Shown: one piece after another, positions 1 through 8,467 of the stretch
Numbering within the stretch: position 1 is the stretch's first letter
How the letters are laid out: each line of letters opens with the position of its first letter
From: Bacteroidota bacterium
Lineage (GTDB): Bacteria; Bacteroidota; Bacteroidia; AKYH767-A; OLB10
Reading direction: 5' to 3'
Length of the DNA stretch: 59,353 bases
Assembly (NCBI GenBank): GCA_947447155.1
Contig: CANFIN010000006.1
Span: forward strand, 1 to 59,353
Position numbers and translations under genes: made by a program
The notes under the pieces: generated by a model
Seen by the model: the letters and a program-made list of their open reading frames with translations, nothing else
Told to the model about the DNA's origin: nothing
Databases searched by the model: none

Positions 1-246
1 AAAACTGTTTAATGAATTTACGACTATTATTCTTTCAATAATATTACGCACTTCGTCAGCCGACATTTTACCCTTCTCCACTAACTTCATTAATGATGAC
101 TCTGTTTTACGTACGGCATTTAATGCGGCCCCTTCTTTAGCATCAAATAACTTCACCACATGACCTGCTGCGGCAGCAACCTGAGCAATTCCACTTCCCA
201 TTGCGCCAGAGCCAATAACACCAACAATTGATTTTTCAGATAACAT
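1..246 (-). CDS. paaH: 3-hydroxyacyl-CoA dehydrogenase, PaaH-like (N-terminal part, runs off left edge)
   Basis: Reading the complement from the ATG at 246 gives a protein starting MLSEKSIVGVIGSGAMG, which continues to the window edge with no stop. The GxGxMG pattern (residues 11-16) is the NAD-binding loop of the 3-hydroxyacyl-CoA dehydrogenase family. In phenylacetate degradation this enzyme (PaaH in E. coli) oxidises 3-hydroxyadipyl-CoA late in the pathway. Only 82 codons are in the window, so the C-terminal catalytic domain is not visible. The start lies 2 bp after the paaG stop. A strong purine-rich site (AAGGAG, complement of 252-259) sits just upstream, inside the end of paaG. The family is clear from the nucleotide-binding motif. 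The PaaH assignment rests on the paa neighbours, and a general beta-oxidation role is the alternative. Confidence 0.85.
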   Translation of the reverse strand, partial: MLSEKSIVGVIGSGAMGSGIAQVAAAAGHVVKLFDAKEGAALNAVRKTESSLMKLVEKGKMSADEVRNIIERIIVVNSLNSF

Positions 247-248
247 AA

Positions 249-1025
249 TTATTCTCCTTTAAATATTGGTGCTCTTTTTTCAAGGAAAGCATTAACACCT
301 TCTTTATGATCATATGTTTGTCCTGCTTGCGCCTGATAAACCTCTTCTAATTTTAATTGTTCTTTTAAATCCATCGTTGCCGATTGATTTAGCAACATCT
401 TCGTTAAGGCGATACCTTTAGTAGGCATGTTTGCTAATTGAATCACTATTTTATCTGCTTCGCTTTTTAATGCTGCGTCATTAAAACATTTATAAATCAT
501 TCCCATTTGTGCAGCATCTATTCCATTCACTTTATCACCTAACATCATTAATGCTGTAGCTCGTTGCCAGCCAATTAATCGTGGTAAAAAGTAAGTGCCA
601 CCGCTATCTGGTATTAAGCCGATTTTACTAAATGCCTGAATAAATGATGCGGACTCGCCTGCGACAACAATATCGCAAGCTAAAGCAATATTAGCTCCTG
701 CACCTGCTGCCACTCCTTGCACAACTGCAACTACAGGCTTTTGAGCTTCACGAATTTTTATAATAATTGGATTATAATGTTCATCAACAATTTTTTGAAT
801 CCCAGGACCATCGGGAGCAATCGCTTCTGCTAAATCCTGTCCTGCACAAAAAGCTTTACCCTCTGCCTCAATGCAAACACAACGCACTAATGAATCGCCA
901 GAAAACCGATCCAAGGCTGCTTGCATCTGCAAGGCCATATCACGATTAAAACTATTAAATTTTTCAGGCCGATTAAGTTTAATGCGACCAACCCCATTTT
1001 CTATAGATGTAATAATTAATGTCAT
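249..1025 (-). CDS. paaG: Enoyl-CoA hydratase/isomerase family protein, PaaG-type ring-opened/oxepin isomerase
   Basis: A 258-residue crotonase-fold protein of the normal length for the family. Visible motifs are AFCAGQDL (about residues 58-65), the oxyanion-hole segment GVAAGAGANIALACDIV (about 104-120) and IGLIPDSGGTYFLPRL (about 135-150). The Asp in IPDSGGT matches the catalytic acid of PaaG-type isomerases. In the known pathway PaaG converts the ring epoxide of phenylacetyl-CoA to an oxepin-CoA. It lies downstream of paaABCD on the same strand, after a 67-bp gap, and directly before the paaH-like gene. PaaF-type enoyl-CoA hydratases look similar. The Asp motif and operon position favour PaaG, but this is inference. 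Confidence 0.82.
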   Translation of the reverse strand: MTLIITSIENGVGRIKLNRPEKFNSFNRDMALQMQAALDRFSGDSLVRCVCIEAEGKAFCAGQDLAEAIAPDGPGIQKIVDEHYNPIIIKIREAQKPVVAVVQGVAAGAGANIALACDIVVAGESASFIQAFSKIGLIPDSGGTYFLPRLIGWQRATALMMLGDKVNGIDAAQMGMIYKCFNDAALKSEADKIVIQLANMPTKGIALTKMLLNQSATMDLKEQLKLEEVYQAQAGQTYDHKEGVNAFLEKRAPIFKGE

Positions 1026-1092
1026 CGGTTAAAATATTATTACAAAGAAAACTAAAAAACGCTTTCCTTATTATAGAATTCTTAAGTATGTA

Positions 1093-1587
1093 TCAGTGAC
1101 ATTTGAACTGCTCAAACGGCTGACAACAAGAATTACAAAAATGTAGTGCTTTACATGCTGTTGAGCCAAAGCGACTTGTTAAAACGGTATCGACAGAACG
1201 ACAAAAAGGACATGCAACAGGTCCTTTATCATTATTAGCAAAAGGGTGTAAATTTTCAAAAGATACTTTTTCGGGGGGAGCAATCCCATATACTCTGAGT
1301 TTCTCTTTGGTTCCTTCCGACATCCAATCAGTGGTCCAAGCGGGCTTAAAAATAGTACGAATTTGAGGAGTTAATCCAGCCAACAATAGTTTAGCACGAA
1401 CCTGATCTTCCATATTCTTTAAAGCAGGACAACCCGAGTAAGTAGGTGTAATATCAACTTCAACAACATTATCAGAAATGCGGACATCGCGGACTACTCC
1501 AAGCTCCACAATACTTATTGCAGGAACTTCAGGATCCGGAATCGTATTTAACAAATCCCAAATTTCACCAACATCCAATTTTACCAT
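1093..1587 (-). CDS. paaD: Phenylacetate-CoA oxygenase subunit PaaD (iron-sulfur/maturation-type protein)
   Basis: A 164-residue protein with an N-terminal MIP18/DUF59 domain (about residues 5-90, with DPEVPAISIVELG and the conserved Cys of TYSGCPAL). A C-terminal zinc-ribbon-like tail carries two cysteine pairs (ACPFC near 125 and CNSCC near 153). This combination is diagnostic of PaaD/PaaJ, which is needed for an active phenylacetyl-CoA epoxidase and is thought to help assemble or repair its metal centre. The length matches E. coli PaaD. The start overlaps the end of paaC by 7 bp, as expected for translational coupling in a paaABCD operon. No odd residues were noted. Confidence 0.93.
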   Translation of the reverse strand: MVKLDVGEIWDLLNTIPDPEVPAISIVELGVVRDVRISDNVVEVDITPTYSGCPALKNMEDQVRAKLLLAGLTPQIRTIFKPAWTTDWMSEGTKEKLRVYGIAPPEKVSFENLHPFANNDKGPVACPFCRSVDTVLTSRFGSTACKALHFCNSCCQPFEQFKCH

Positions 1588-2351
1588 ATTGCATCTGGAT
1601 ACATTCTAGGCAAATATTGCATTTCTGCTAATAAGAAGCCTAAATGTTCGGAATGAACACCATTAATACCACCTGAATAAAAATAGGTACTATCTGAGGG
1701 GATTTTTAAAGTAGCTTTAGTGATTATTTCATTCACCATTGCCTCCCATTCTGCTTTTAATTCTTTTTTATTAAAGGCGGCACCATTTTGAATTAATAAT
1801 TCATCAACTTCATTTTGCTCAAACAATTCATTTGTAAAAGGCCACAATTCATTTAAGGATTTTTGAATTCGTTGATGACTTTCTTCTGTTCCATCACCAA
1901 GACGAACAACCCAATCGCCAGCATGACGTACATGATACGTTACTTCTTTAATTGACTTTGCGGCCAGACCAGAAATAGTTTCATCATTACTCTTCATTAA
2001 ATCACGAAAAAACAAATAATCGAAACATCCATTTAAAAACAGTTTCATCATTGTAAAGCCAAAATCTTTTAAATCTGGCTGCTCGACCATTAAACGATTG
2101 CGAAAATCTCTTTCTCCTCTATGAAATGCATAAAAGTCTTCAGACTTACCATTACCTTCTAGCTGCGATGCATAGGTGTAAAAACCACGTGCCTGACCAA
2201 TTAGGTCCAAGGAAACATTACTCATAGCAATATCTTCTTCTAAAATTGGCCCGTGCCCTGTCCAATCTGCGATTCGTTGAGCATGAATCAATGAATTATC
2301 TGCTATTCGAAGACAATATTCTATCAAGGCTGTATTTAATTCAGTCATCAT
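1581..2351 (-). CDS. paaC: Phenylacetyl-CoA epoxidase structural subunit PaaC
   Basis: A 256-residue helical, ferritin-like protein. Recognisable segments are DNSLIHAQRIADWTGHGP (about residues 18-35), YHVRHAGDWVVRLGDGTEES (about 138-157) and HSEHLGFLLAEMQYLPRMYP near the C-terminus. PaaC is the non-catalytic partner of PaaA in the (PaaAC) core of the multicomponent monooxygenase that epoxidises phenylacetyl-CoA with molecular oxygen. It overlaps paaB by 4 bp at its start and paaD by 7 bp at its end, so the four subunits are probably translationally coupled. Confidence 0.94.
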   Translation of the reverse strand: MMTELNTALIEYCLRIADNSLIHAQRIADWTGHGPILEEDIAMSNVSLDLIGQARGFYTYASQLEGNGKSEDFYAFHRGERDFRNRLMVEQPDLKDFGFTMMKLFLNGCFDYLFFRDLMKSNDETISGLAAKSIKEVTYHVRHAGDWVVRLGDGTEESHQRIQKSLNELWPFTNELFEQNEVDELLIQNGAAFNKKELKAEWEAMVNEIITKATLKIPSDSTYFYSGGINGVHSEHLGFLLAEMQYLPRMYPDAIW

Positions 2352-2638
2352 ATTGTTTTTAATCCGTCAGCTGTTTTAAAAAAATTAGGCGATCTATACA
2401 TTTTATCGTTTGCAGGGTCGAAGAACGCACCCACATCTTCTGGTGTTGATGCGATAATTGCAGTAGTGGGCACAACCCAAATATTAACTCCTTCTTGTCG
2501 TCTGCCATATACATCGCGTGCATTTAAAAGTGCCATTTCGGCATCTGGAGCATGGACACTTCCAGCATGTTCATGGGCAGCACCTTGTTTTTTTTGTGTA
2601 AAAACTTCCCATGTAGGCCATTGATGATTTGAATTCAT
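2348..2638 (-). CDS. paaB: Phenylacetyl-CoA epoxidase subunit PaaB
   Basis: A 96-residue protein starting MNSNHQWPTWEVFTQKK. It contains the PaaB signatures WEVF, HAGSVHAPDAEMALLNARDVYGRR and IWVVPTTAI. PaaB is a small subunit bridging the PaaAC heterodimers in the epoxidase complex and is essential for activity. It starts 20 bp after the paaA stop and ends in a 4-bp overlap with paaC. Size and motifs fit known PaaB proteins of about 95 residues. Confidence 0.93.
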   Translation of the reverse strand: MNSNHQWPTWEVFTQKKQGAAHEHAGSVHAPDAEMALLNARDVYGRRQEGVNIWVVPTTAIIASTPEDVGAFFDPANDKMYRSPNFFKTADGLKTI

Positions 2639-2658
2639 AATAATCTATCTTAATACTA

Positions 2659-3609
2659 TTAATTAGCTTTTCTTTTTTCTGCGTATGCTTTGGCTGCTTC
2701 ACGAACCCATTGACCGTTCGAATGGGCATCATTGCGCTGCTTTAATCGCAACTTATTACAAGGACCATTTCCATTAATTACCTGGAAAAACTCCTCCCAA
2801 TTAATTTCTCCAAAGTCATAGTGACGCGTTTCTTCATTCCATTTCAATTTATCATCAGGAACTTTCAATCCAATTGCCTCCGCTTGCTCAACTGTTCTAT
2901 CAATAAATCGTTGGCGCAAGTCGTCATTCGTGTATAATTTAACTTTCCACTTTAACAAATCAGCGCTATTTGGAGAATCCTTATCAGATGGGCCAAACAT
3001 CATTAAAGAAGGCCACCACCAGCGGTTCATAGCATCCTGGGCCATTTCCTTTTGTTCTTTAGTGCCTCTCATAAGAAAAGCTAAAATTTGATAACCTTGT
3101 TTATTATGAAAATTCTCTTCTCTACAAATTCGCAACATCGCGCGCGAATATGGCCCGTATGAACATTTAGCAAGAACCGTTTGATTAACAATTGCGGCCC
3201 CATCCACTAGCCAACCAATTGCACCGATATCCGCCCATGTTAAAGTTGGATAATTAAAAATGGAGGAATATTTTGCCTTACCGGACAATAATTGATCAAC
3301 CATTTCGGAACGATCCATCCCTAAAGTTTCAGCTGCGCTGTAAATATAAAGTCCATGGCCTGCTTCATCCTGAACCTTTGCAATAAGAATTGCCTTCCGT
3401 GCTAATGAAGGAGCTCTAGTTATCCAATTACCTTCAGGAAGCATTCCAACAACTTCAGAATGAGCATGTTGAGACATCATTCTCAACAATTGCTTACGAT
3501 ACTTTTCAGGCATCCAATCTTTAGGCTCAATGACTTTACCATCTTTAATACTATCATTAAAGGCCGTTTCTTTTGCGGATAAATCATCCGTTTTTACTTT
3601 TACATCCAT
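2659..3609 (-). CDS. paaA: Phenylacetyl-CoA epoxidase catalytic subunit PaaA
   Basis: A 316-residue ferritin-like di-iron oxygenase subunit. Iron-ligand motifs are visible in [14 protein letters not shown] (about residue 81 on) and [14 protein letters not shown] (about 162 on, an EExxH-type site). The segment [17 protein letters not shown] is typical of PaaA. It epoxidises the aromatic ring of phenylacetyl-CoA using electrons from a PaaE reductase, which is not in this window. As first gene of the minus-strand operon it is transcribed away from the polysaccharide operon. The 200-bp region before it shows no convincing minus-strand TAnnTTTG box, so its promoter is unplaced. Confidence 0.95.
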   Translation of the reverse strand: MDVKVKTDDLSAKETAFNDSIKDGKVIEPKDWMPEKYRKQLLRMMSQHAHSEVVGMLPEGNWITRAPSLARKAILIAKVQDEAGHGLYIYSAAETLGMDRSEMVDQLLSGKAKYSSIFNYPTLTWADIGAIGWLVDGAAIVNQTVLAKCSYGPYSRAMLRICREENFHNKQGYQILAFLMRGTKEQKEMAQDAMNRWWWPSLMMFGPSDKDSPNSADLLKWKVKLYTNDDLRQRFIDRTVEQAEAIGLKVPDDKLKWNEETRHYDFGEINWEEFFQVINGNGPCNKLRLKQRNDAHSNGQWVREAAKAYAEKRKAN

Positions 3610-3627
3610 AAAACCAAGGTGTCATAT

Positions 3628-3635
3628 TAACTTTG
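3628..3635 (+). promoter_or_regulatory. Candidate Bacteroidota -7 box (TAACTTTG) for the polysaccharide operon
   Basis: TAACTTTG matches the Bacteroidota -7 consensus TAnnTTTG on the plus strand, in the gap between paaA and the Wza-like gene. No TTTG -33 element sits at the expected distance. If used, it would give a leader of about 170 nt containing the inverted repeat at 3720-3743. Weak evidence from one box only. Confidence 0.3.
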
Positions 3636-3719
3636 CTAAAATAAGCGATACGAGCATTCTACACAAATGAGATTACTCAGAAGATTATAACATATTATTC
3701 AATTAAATGTTTAGCCGAT

Positions 3720-3743
3720 GATGTTAAGATTTTGCGTAACATC
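3720..3743. promoter_or_regulatory. Perfect inverted repeat, possible operator or leader hairpin
   Basis: GATGTTA (3720-3726) is repeated inverted as TAACATC (3737-3743) around a 10-nt spacer. It lies 67 bp before the Wza-like start and 110 bp from the paaA start. It could be a protein-binding operator for either divergent operon or an RNA hairpin in the polysaccharide leader. No regulator gene is adjacent. Confidence 0.35.
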
Positions 3744-3809
3744 GCAGAGAAATTTAAAGTATAAATATGATCCCGAAAGGGTGATGATTATCAAACTAAC
3801 AAACAACTT

Positions 3810-4592
3810 ATGAAGAAGGTCACTATATCGTTTCTAGCTATAACATTAATTATGATTTTAGGGTCATGCAGAAATGTTAAAGAAGTAACTTATTTCCAAG
3901 AATCGAAAGACACTGCTGTTTTAAGTAAGCAAAAATTTATCGAAGAGCATTTTGTGTCTATCATACAGAACTACGACATTCTATCTGTTTATGTAAGTAG
4001 TTTAAGTCCTGAAGCTACATCCTTTTTTAATGTTTTTAGCAAATCGGAAGGCCCTACTGTAGGTGACAGTTATTCAACAAGACCTAATGTCGGATATTTG
4101 GTTGATGCAGATGGCAACATAGATATGCCCTTAGTTGGTAAAATAAAAGTAGCCGGACTAAGCACCTCTCAAGCAAAAGACCTTATCCAAAAACAACTTG
4201 AAAAATACCTACAGCAACCAAGTATCAGATTATACTTTGAGAACTTCAAAGTGACATTACTTGGAGAAGTAGTACATCCAGGAGTTTATACTGTTACAAA
4301 TGAAAAATTAACATTACCAGAAGCAATAGGACTGGCTGGTGACCTTTCTATCTATGGTAATCGTAAAGAAATTATGTTAATCCGCGAAGTGAAAGGAGAA
4401 AAAATTTACATACCAATTGATTTAACAAGAAGAGATGTGTTTTACTCACCATATTATTATTTGCATTCAAACGACATATTATATATTCCTCCTGTAAAAG
4501 ACAAAGTCTCGCAATCAGACAACTTCTACAAAGTAGCTCCTATGTTAATTAGCCTAGGAACGTTATGCGCATTTGTGTTATTAAAAAACTAA
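3810..4592 (+). CDS. Polysaccharide export outer-membrane lipoprotein (Wza-like, SLBB domain)
   Basis: A 260-residue protein with a lipoprotein signal (lipobox ILGSC, Cys20) and a poly-export domain (about residues 45-140, including VGYLVDADGNIDMPLVGKI). It is followed by an SLBB domain (about 145-215, VTLLGEVVHPGVYTV) and a C-terminal hydrophobic segment (MLISLGTLCAFVLL). Proteins of this family form the outer-membrane channel through which capsule or exopolysaccharide leaves the cell, working with a Wzc-type co-polymerase. That partner is encoded 22 bp downstream. It is shorter than E. coli Wza (about 380), as is usual in Bacteroidota. It is the first gene of a plus-strand operon reaching 25315. 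Confidence 0.9.
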   Translation: MKKVTISFLAITLIMILGSCRNVKEVTYFQESKDTAVLSKQKFIEEHFVSIIQNYDILSVYVSSLSPEATSFFNVFSKSEGPTVGDSYSTRPNVGYLVDADGNIDMPLVGKIKVAGLSTSQAKDLIQKQLEKYLQQPSIRLYFENFKVTLLGEVVHPGVYTVTNEKLTLPEAIGLAGDLSIYGNRKEIMLIREVKGEKIYIPIDLTRRDVFYSPYYYLHSNDILYIPPVKDKVSQSDNFYKVAPMLISLGTLCAFVLLKN

Positions 4593-4614
4593 CACTTTAC
4601 CTATCAAATTTACT

Positions 4615-7095
4615 ATGAATATGAATCAAGAAAATCAAAACGGATACGACTACAAAGTAAACAACCCAAATAACGAACAGAAAAACGAAAGCGAAAATAC
4701 AATTAACATTTCAAATATATTTAATAAATATTTTCTTCGTTATTGGTATTTATACATTTATACATTAAGCATCTCATTAGTAACCGCCTATTTTTATAAT
4801 TGGTATGCAGACAGAGTTTACTTTTCAAGCTGTACTGTTTTAATAAAGGATGATAAAAAGAATGTAAATAGCAGTGATTTATTTACTCAATTAGGTGCAT
4901 TTAATAACGAAGGTGGTATCGAAAATGAAATAGGTATTATTCGATCTAGAATGCTTATTTCAAAAACTATTGACGAGTTACAACTTTATAAAAGTTATTA
5001 CCTTATTGGAGATGTAAAAACAACAGAAATATTTGCATTCAAACCATTCGATTTAAACGAAGACACGCTTTATAATCTTGCTTATAATGCTTCTATAAGG
5101 TTAGAAATAATAAACAATAATAAATACAAGCTTTCCTACAATAAAGGAAATACTGAACATATAGGTTATTATTTATTTAATCGTAAAATTAGTAATGATT
5201 TAGGGATTTTTTCGATTGAAAAATCAGCCGACTTTAGCAGGCAGCCTTATGAATCTAAAAACTTTTCTAAAAGAAAGTTTATTATAAAGCTAGCCGATAA
5301 AAGTATGTTGACTGATATCTATCAAAGCGCACTAAAAGCGGAACCTATCAGTAAGCAGGCATCAATGCTTCAAATTTCGATACAAGGTGCTACTCCGTCG
5401 AAAAACGAAGCCTTTTTAAATAGACTTTGTGAGTTATATGTGAAAAAAGGAATTGAGTTTAAAAATGAATACGCTGTTAATACACTTTCATTTATTGAAC
5501 AGCAATTAGGCGCATTAACTGGTGAGATCAACCAAAACGAAGTAAACGTTGAGAAATTCAGAGTAACCAGAGGGATTACAGATTTATCAATCGAAGCAAA
5601 TGCCTATTTAGAAAGTGTTAAAAATTTCAACGGAGAAATTTCTCAATTAGCAGTGCAATCAAGCTTCTTAGATTATTTAGAAGACTATGTAAAATCGGAC
5701 AATAAAAATTTAACTGGAAATATTTCACCAGGTAGTATATTAGTTAGCGATCCATTATTACAAAGTTTAGTACTTAAACTAAACGAACTTGAGAACAAGA
5801 AAAAATCACAATCAAACTTATCAAAAGAGGATAACCCATTAATGGTAAGTTTGAATACAGAAATTGCAAATACAAAAGCGTCATTGTCAGAAAACATCAA
5901 ATCATTAAAAAATGGAATTGGTGCATCTTTAAATGAAGCTAAATTACAAAGAGGTAGTGTAGAGTCGAAACTTAGAAGACTCCCAGGCGCCCAACGCGAA
6001 TTACAAGTAATGTTAAGAGGTTCTAATATTAAGGAACAGCTTTACTCCTATTTATTACAAAAGAAAGCCGAAACAGCCATTTTACTAGCGTCTACAACTG
6101 CTGACAATCGTGTAATTGACACAGCAAGAACTTTTGTGAAACCGCTTAAACCTATTCAAAGTTTAAGTTACTCCATTGCCATTATTTTGGGATTAATACT
6201 ACCTGCATTTATAATTTATATCCGCACCGCATTCAATGATCGAATTATTGATAGAAACGACTTAGAATCTAGAACCAATATTCCTATTATTGGTATGATT
6301 GGATTAAGTGCATCAAAATCAAGCTTAGTAGTAACGGAGAAACCCAACTCACATATTTCCGAAGCGTTCAGAACGATTCGTACTAATCTGCAATATTTTA
6401 ATCAAGGAAATCCAAAGTCAACAATTCTTGTAACATCATCTATTTCATCAGAAGGGAAAAGTTTTACTTCAGTAAATCTTGCCTGCATGTTGGCATTGTC
6501 TGGCAGAAAAACAATTCTTGTTGGTTGCGATTTGCGTAAGCCGAAAATCACAATTGGATTTGACTTTGTCAGTGAAATTGGTTTAAGTAATTACCTAATT
6601 GGATTAAATAATGAAAAAGAAATTATTCAAAATTCAGGAACTATTCCTAATCTGGATATTATCTTATCAGGTCCAAAACCTCCAAACCCTTCTGAGTTGA
6701 TTATATCACCAAAGATGGATGAACTTTTTACTTATTTAAAAGCCAATTACGATCACATTATTTTAGATACACCTCCTGTAGGACTAATTACGGACGCAAT
6801 AGTATTATCTAAACATGTTGATATAAATATCTATTTAGTACGTCAACGAGTTACCCGCAAGCATCACATGAATTTTATCAATAAACTTTATAATGAAGGA
6901 AAATTGAAAAATGTTTGTATCGTATTTAACGCTATCAAAGCATCGAATAGAAGTTATGGTTATGGATACGAATATGGTTATGGTTATGGCTATGGATACG
7001 GGTATGGATATGGCTATTATGAGGAAGATAAAAATCAAAAGAGTTTCAAATCAACTTTTAAAAAACTATTTAAACGAAAGAGTTCGAAAGCCTAA
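4615..7095 (+). CDS. Wzc-like polysaccharide co-polymerase with C-terminal BY-kinase domain
   Basis: An 826-residue inner-membrane protein. It has a Wzz-type N-terminal part (transmembrane segment near residues 42-62), a long coiled-coil periplasmic region (about 220-480) and a second transmembrane segment near 520-540. The cytoplasmic tyrosine kinase follows: Walker A SSISSEGKSFTS (about 608), Walker A' ILVGCDLRKP (about 639) and Walker B HIILDTPPVG (about 714). The tail ends in a run of 12 tyrosines alternating mainly with glycine, the autophosphorylation cluster. Such proteins set chain length and drive export of capsule or EPS through the Wza channel. The first acidic residue of classical Walker A' is Gly here, which I believe is common in Bacteroidota BY-kinases. 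Confidence 0.92.
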   Translation: MNMNQENQNGYDYKVNNPNNEQKNESENTINISNIFNKYFLRYWYLYIYTLSISLVTAYFYNWYADRVYFSSCTVLIKDDKKNVNSSDLFTQLGAFNNEGGIENEIGIIRSRMLISKTIDELQLYKSYYLIGDVKTTEIFAFKPFDLNEDTLYNLAYNASIRLEIINNNKYKLSYNKGNTEHIGYYLFNRKISNDLGIFSIEKSADFSRQPYESKNFSKRKFIIKLADKSMLTDIYQSALKAEPISKQASMLQISIQGATPSKNEAFLNRLCELYVKKGIEFKNEYAVNTLSFIEQQLGALTGEINQNEVNVEKFRVTRGITDLSIEANAYLESVKNFNGEISQLAVQSSFLDYLEDYVKSDNKNLTGNISPGSILVSDPLLQSLVLKLNELENKKKSQSNLSKEDNPLMVSLNTEIANTKASLSENIKSLKNGIGASLNEAKLQRGSVESKLRRLPGAQRELQVMLRGSNIKEQLYSYLLQKKAETAILLASTTADNRVIDTARTFVKPLKPIQSLSYSIAIILGLILPAFIIYIRTAFNDRIIDRNDLESRTNIPIIGMIGLSASKSSLVVTEKPNSHISEAFRTIRTNLQYFNQGNPKSTILVTSSISSEGKSFTSVNLACMLALSGRKTILVGCDLRKPKITIGFDFVSEIGLSNYLIGLNNEKEIIQNSGTIPNLDIILSGPKPPNPSELIISPKMDELFTYLKANYDHIILDTPPVGLITDAIVLSKHVDINIYLVRQRVTRKHHMNFINKLYNEGKLKNVCIVFNAIKASNRSYGYGYEYGYGYGYGYGYGYGYYEEDKNQKSFKSTFKKLFKRKSSKA
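6955..7020 (+). repeat. In-frame 6-bp TAT-GGN repeat encoding the Tyr-Gly kinase tail
   Basis: Twenty-two codons alternate Tyr with Gly (one Glu interruption, and a Tyr-Tyr end), giving 12 tyrosines. At DNA level it is a degenerate hexanucleotide repeat with third-base variation. Gain or loss of units would lengthen or shorten the phosphorylatable tail without a frameshift. Confidence 0.9.
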
Positions 7096-7111
7096 CTTCA
7101 ATAAGTAGACA

Positions 7112-8461
7112 ATGAACAAAATTCGTTCAAAAATAAAATCAATTCTTGACGGAGAAACCCAGACATTATTTAAAAATAGTGCATGGGTTTTTGTGTCTAA
7201 TTCATATGGAATACTATTAGCATTTCTGCGATCTATTGTTATCGCTCGTGGACTAGGTGCTGAAATCCTCGGTGTCTATTCTGTAATAATCGCCTTTGTT
7301 TTAACGATTCAAGAAATAATTAAACTTAATGTCCCATTAGGAGTAATAAAATTTGGCGCTCACTTTCTATCCAACAAATCACCTGAAAAACTAATAAGTT
7401 TACTTAAGAGAGGAATAACATATAGCATGTTATCTGCATTAGTTTCTGTTATTGTCATCGCAATAATTTCACACTTCTTTTACGACAAATTTTTTGATTT
7501 ACAAGGCCTGCAAAAGTTTGTAATACTTTTTGCTATAGTGAATGGAATATGTTTTTTAGACAATATTGGAAGAGCCGTATTAAAAATTTATTATCGTTTT
7601 AAAGTCAATTCAATTGTTCAGATGATTATGGACACCGTTGAGTTTTCTGCAATTGTGATTTGCATATATAACTTTCCAAATAATCTGGATTACTTTTTCT
7701 ATACTTTAATCGCCACGAAGTTGCTGAATTCTTTAATTTGTAATTTATCGGTATTCATCGAATTAAGAAAAGAATTACGTCCCTATTTAAAATCACCTGT
7801 TAAAGCATTAGAGAATCAATATGCTGAAATTCGTCATTTTATTTTCGGCCATTCATTTGGCAATACCTTAAAAACAGTCTTAAACCAAGGTGATGTACTT
7901 TTATTAAATTATTGGGGTACCCATGCAGCAGTTGGACTTTATATTGTATCAAAGAAATTAGCTTATGCTATTTTAGCAGTGACTGACCCATTAGTTACTT
8001 CAGTTTATCCACAGTTTGCGCATTTGGTATCACAAAAAAAATTCCGAGAACTAAAACTAATGTTGAATAAAATCACAAAGTTGGCGTTGATTCCTGTCTC
8101 GTTTTTTATTATAATAGTATTCACTTTTAAAGGACAAATAATTACATTGATATATGGCGAAGAATTTAGAGCAGCAGCGAGTACGTTCTTTATACATTTC
8201 ATTGGAGCAGCTCAAGGATCATTATTCTTTTGGTGCTTACCAATAATTCAAGGCTTAGGACTCACCTATCTTCGCCTAAAAAGTTCTATAATTGCTATAA
8301 TTATCGACCTGATGTTAGCTTGGATGCTTACTCCACAATTCGGCGCGAATGGCGTAGCAATTGGTTTGTTAGCAGCCAACTTAATAACAACTTTCTATTT
8401 TGTATATTACTCCTATAAAAAAATAAATACAGAAATAAGTTTATCTAATTCCTCAATTTAG
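7112..8461 (+). CDS. Wzx-type polysaccharide flippase (MOP/MATE superfamily)
   Basis: A 449-residue, strongly hydrophobic protein with about 12 membrane segments. It opens with an amphipathic stretch and SAWVFVSNSYGILLAFLRSIVIARGLG, typical of oligosaccharide flippases of the polysaccharide-biosynthesis family. The motif RGLGAEILGVYSVI (about residues 46-59) is characteristic. It would flip undecaprenyl-linked repeat units to the periplasm for polymerisation by the Wzy-like protein at 18607. It follows the kinase gene by 16 bp. Length is normal and no frameshift is seen. Substrate specificity cannot be read from sequence. Confidence 0.88.
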   Translation: MNKIRSKIKSILDGETQTLFKNSAWVFVSNSYGILLAFLRSIVIARGLGAEILGVYSVIIAFVLTIQEIIKLNVPLGVIKFGAHFLSNKSPEKLISLLKRGITYSMLSALVSVIVIAIISHFFYDKFFDLQGLQKFVILFAIVNGICFLDNIGRAVLKIYYRFKVNSIVQMIMDTVEFSAIVICIYNFPNNLDYFFYTLIATKLLNSLICNLSVFIELRKELRPYLKSPVKALENQYAEIRHFIFGHSFGNTLKTVLNQGDVLLLNYWGTHAAVGLYIVSKKLAYAILAVTDPLVTSVYPQFAHLVSQKKFRELKLMLNKITKLALIPVSFFIIIVFTFKGQIITLIYGEEFRAAASTFFIHFIGAAQGSLFFWCLPIIQGLGLTYLRLKSSIIAIIIDLMLAWMLTPQFGANGVAIGLLAANLITTFYFVYYSYKKINTEISLSNSSI

Positions 8462-8467
8462 TTTATT

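Noticed and set aside
767-949. Plus-strand ORF inside paaG
   Set aside because: Antisense shadow of a clear crotonase-family gene, with no recognisable protein features.
3771-3785. CCC-GAAA-GGG hairpin before the Wza-like gene
   Set aside because: Only three base pairs before a mismatch, too weak to call.
6835-7038. Antisense ORF opposite the kinase tail
   Set aside because: It exists only because the TAT-GGN repeat lacks stops on the complement. Composition is Ile/Ser/Thr repeats without family features.
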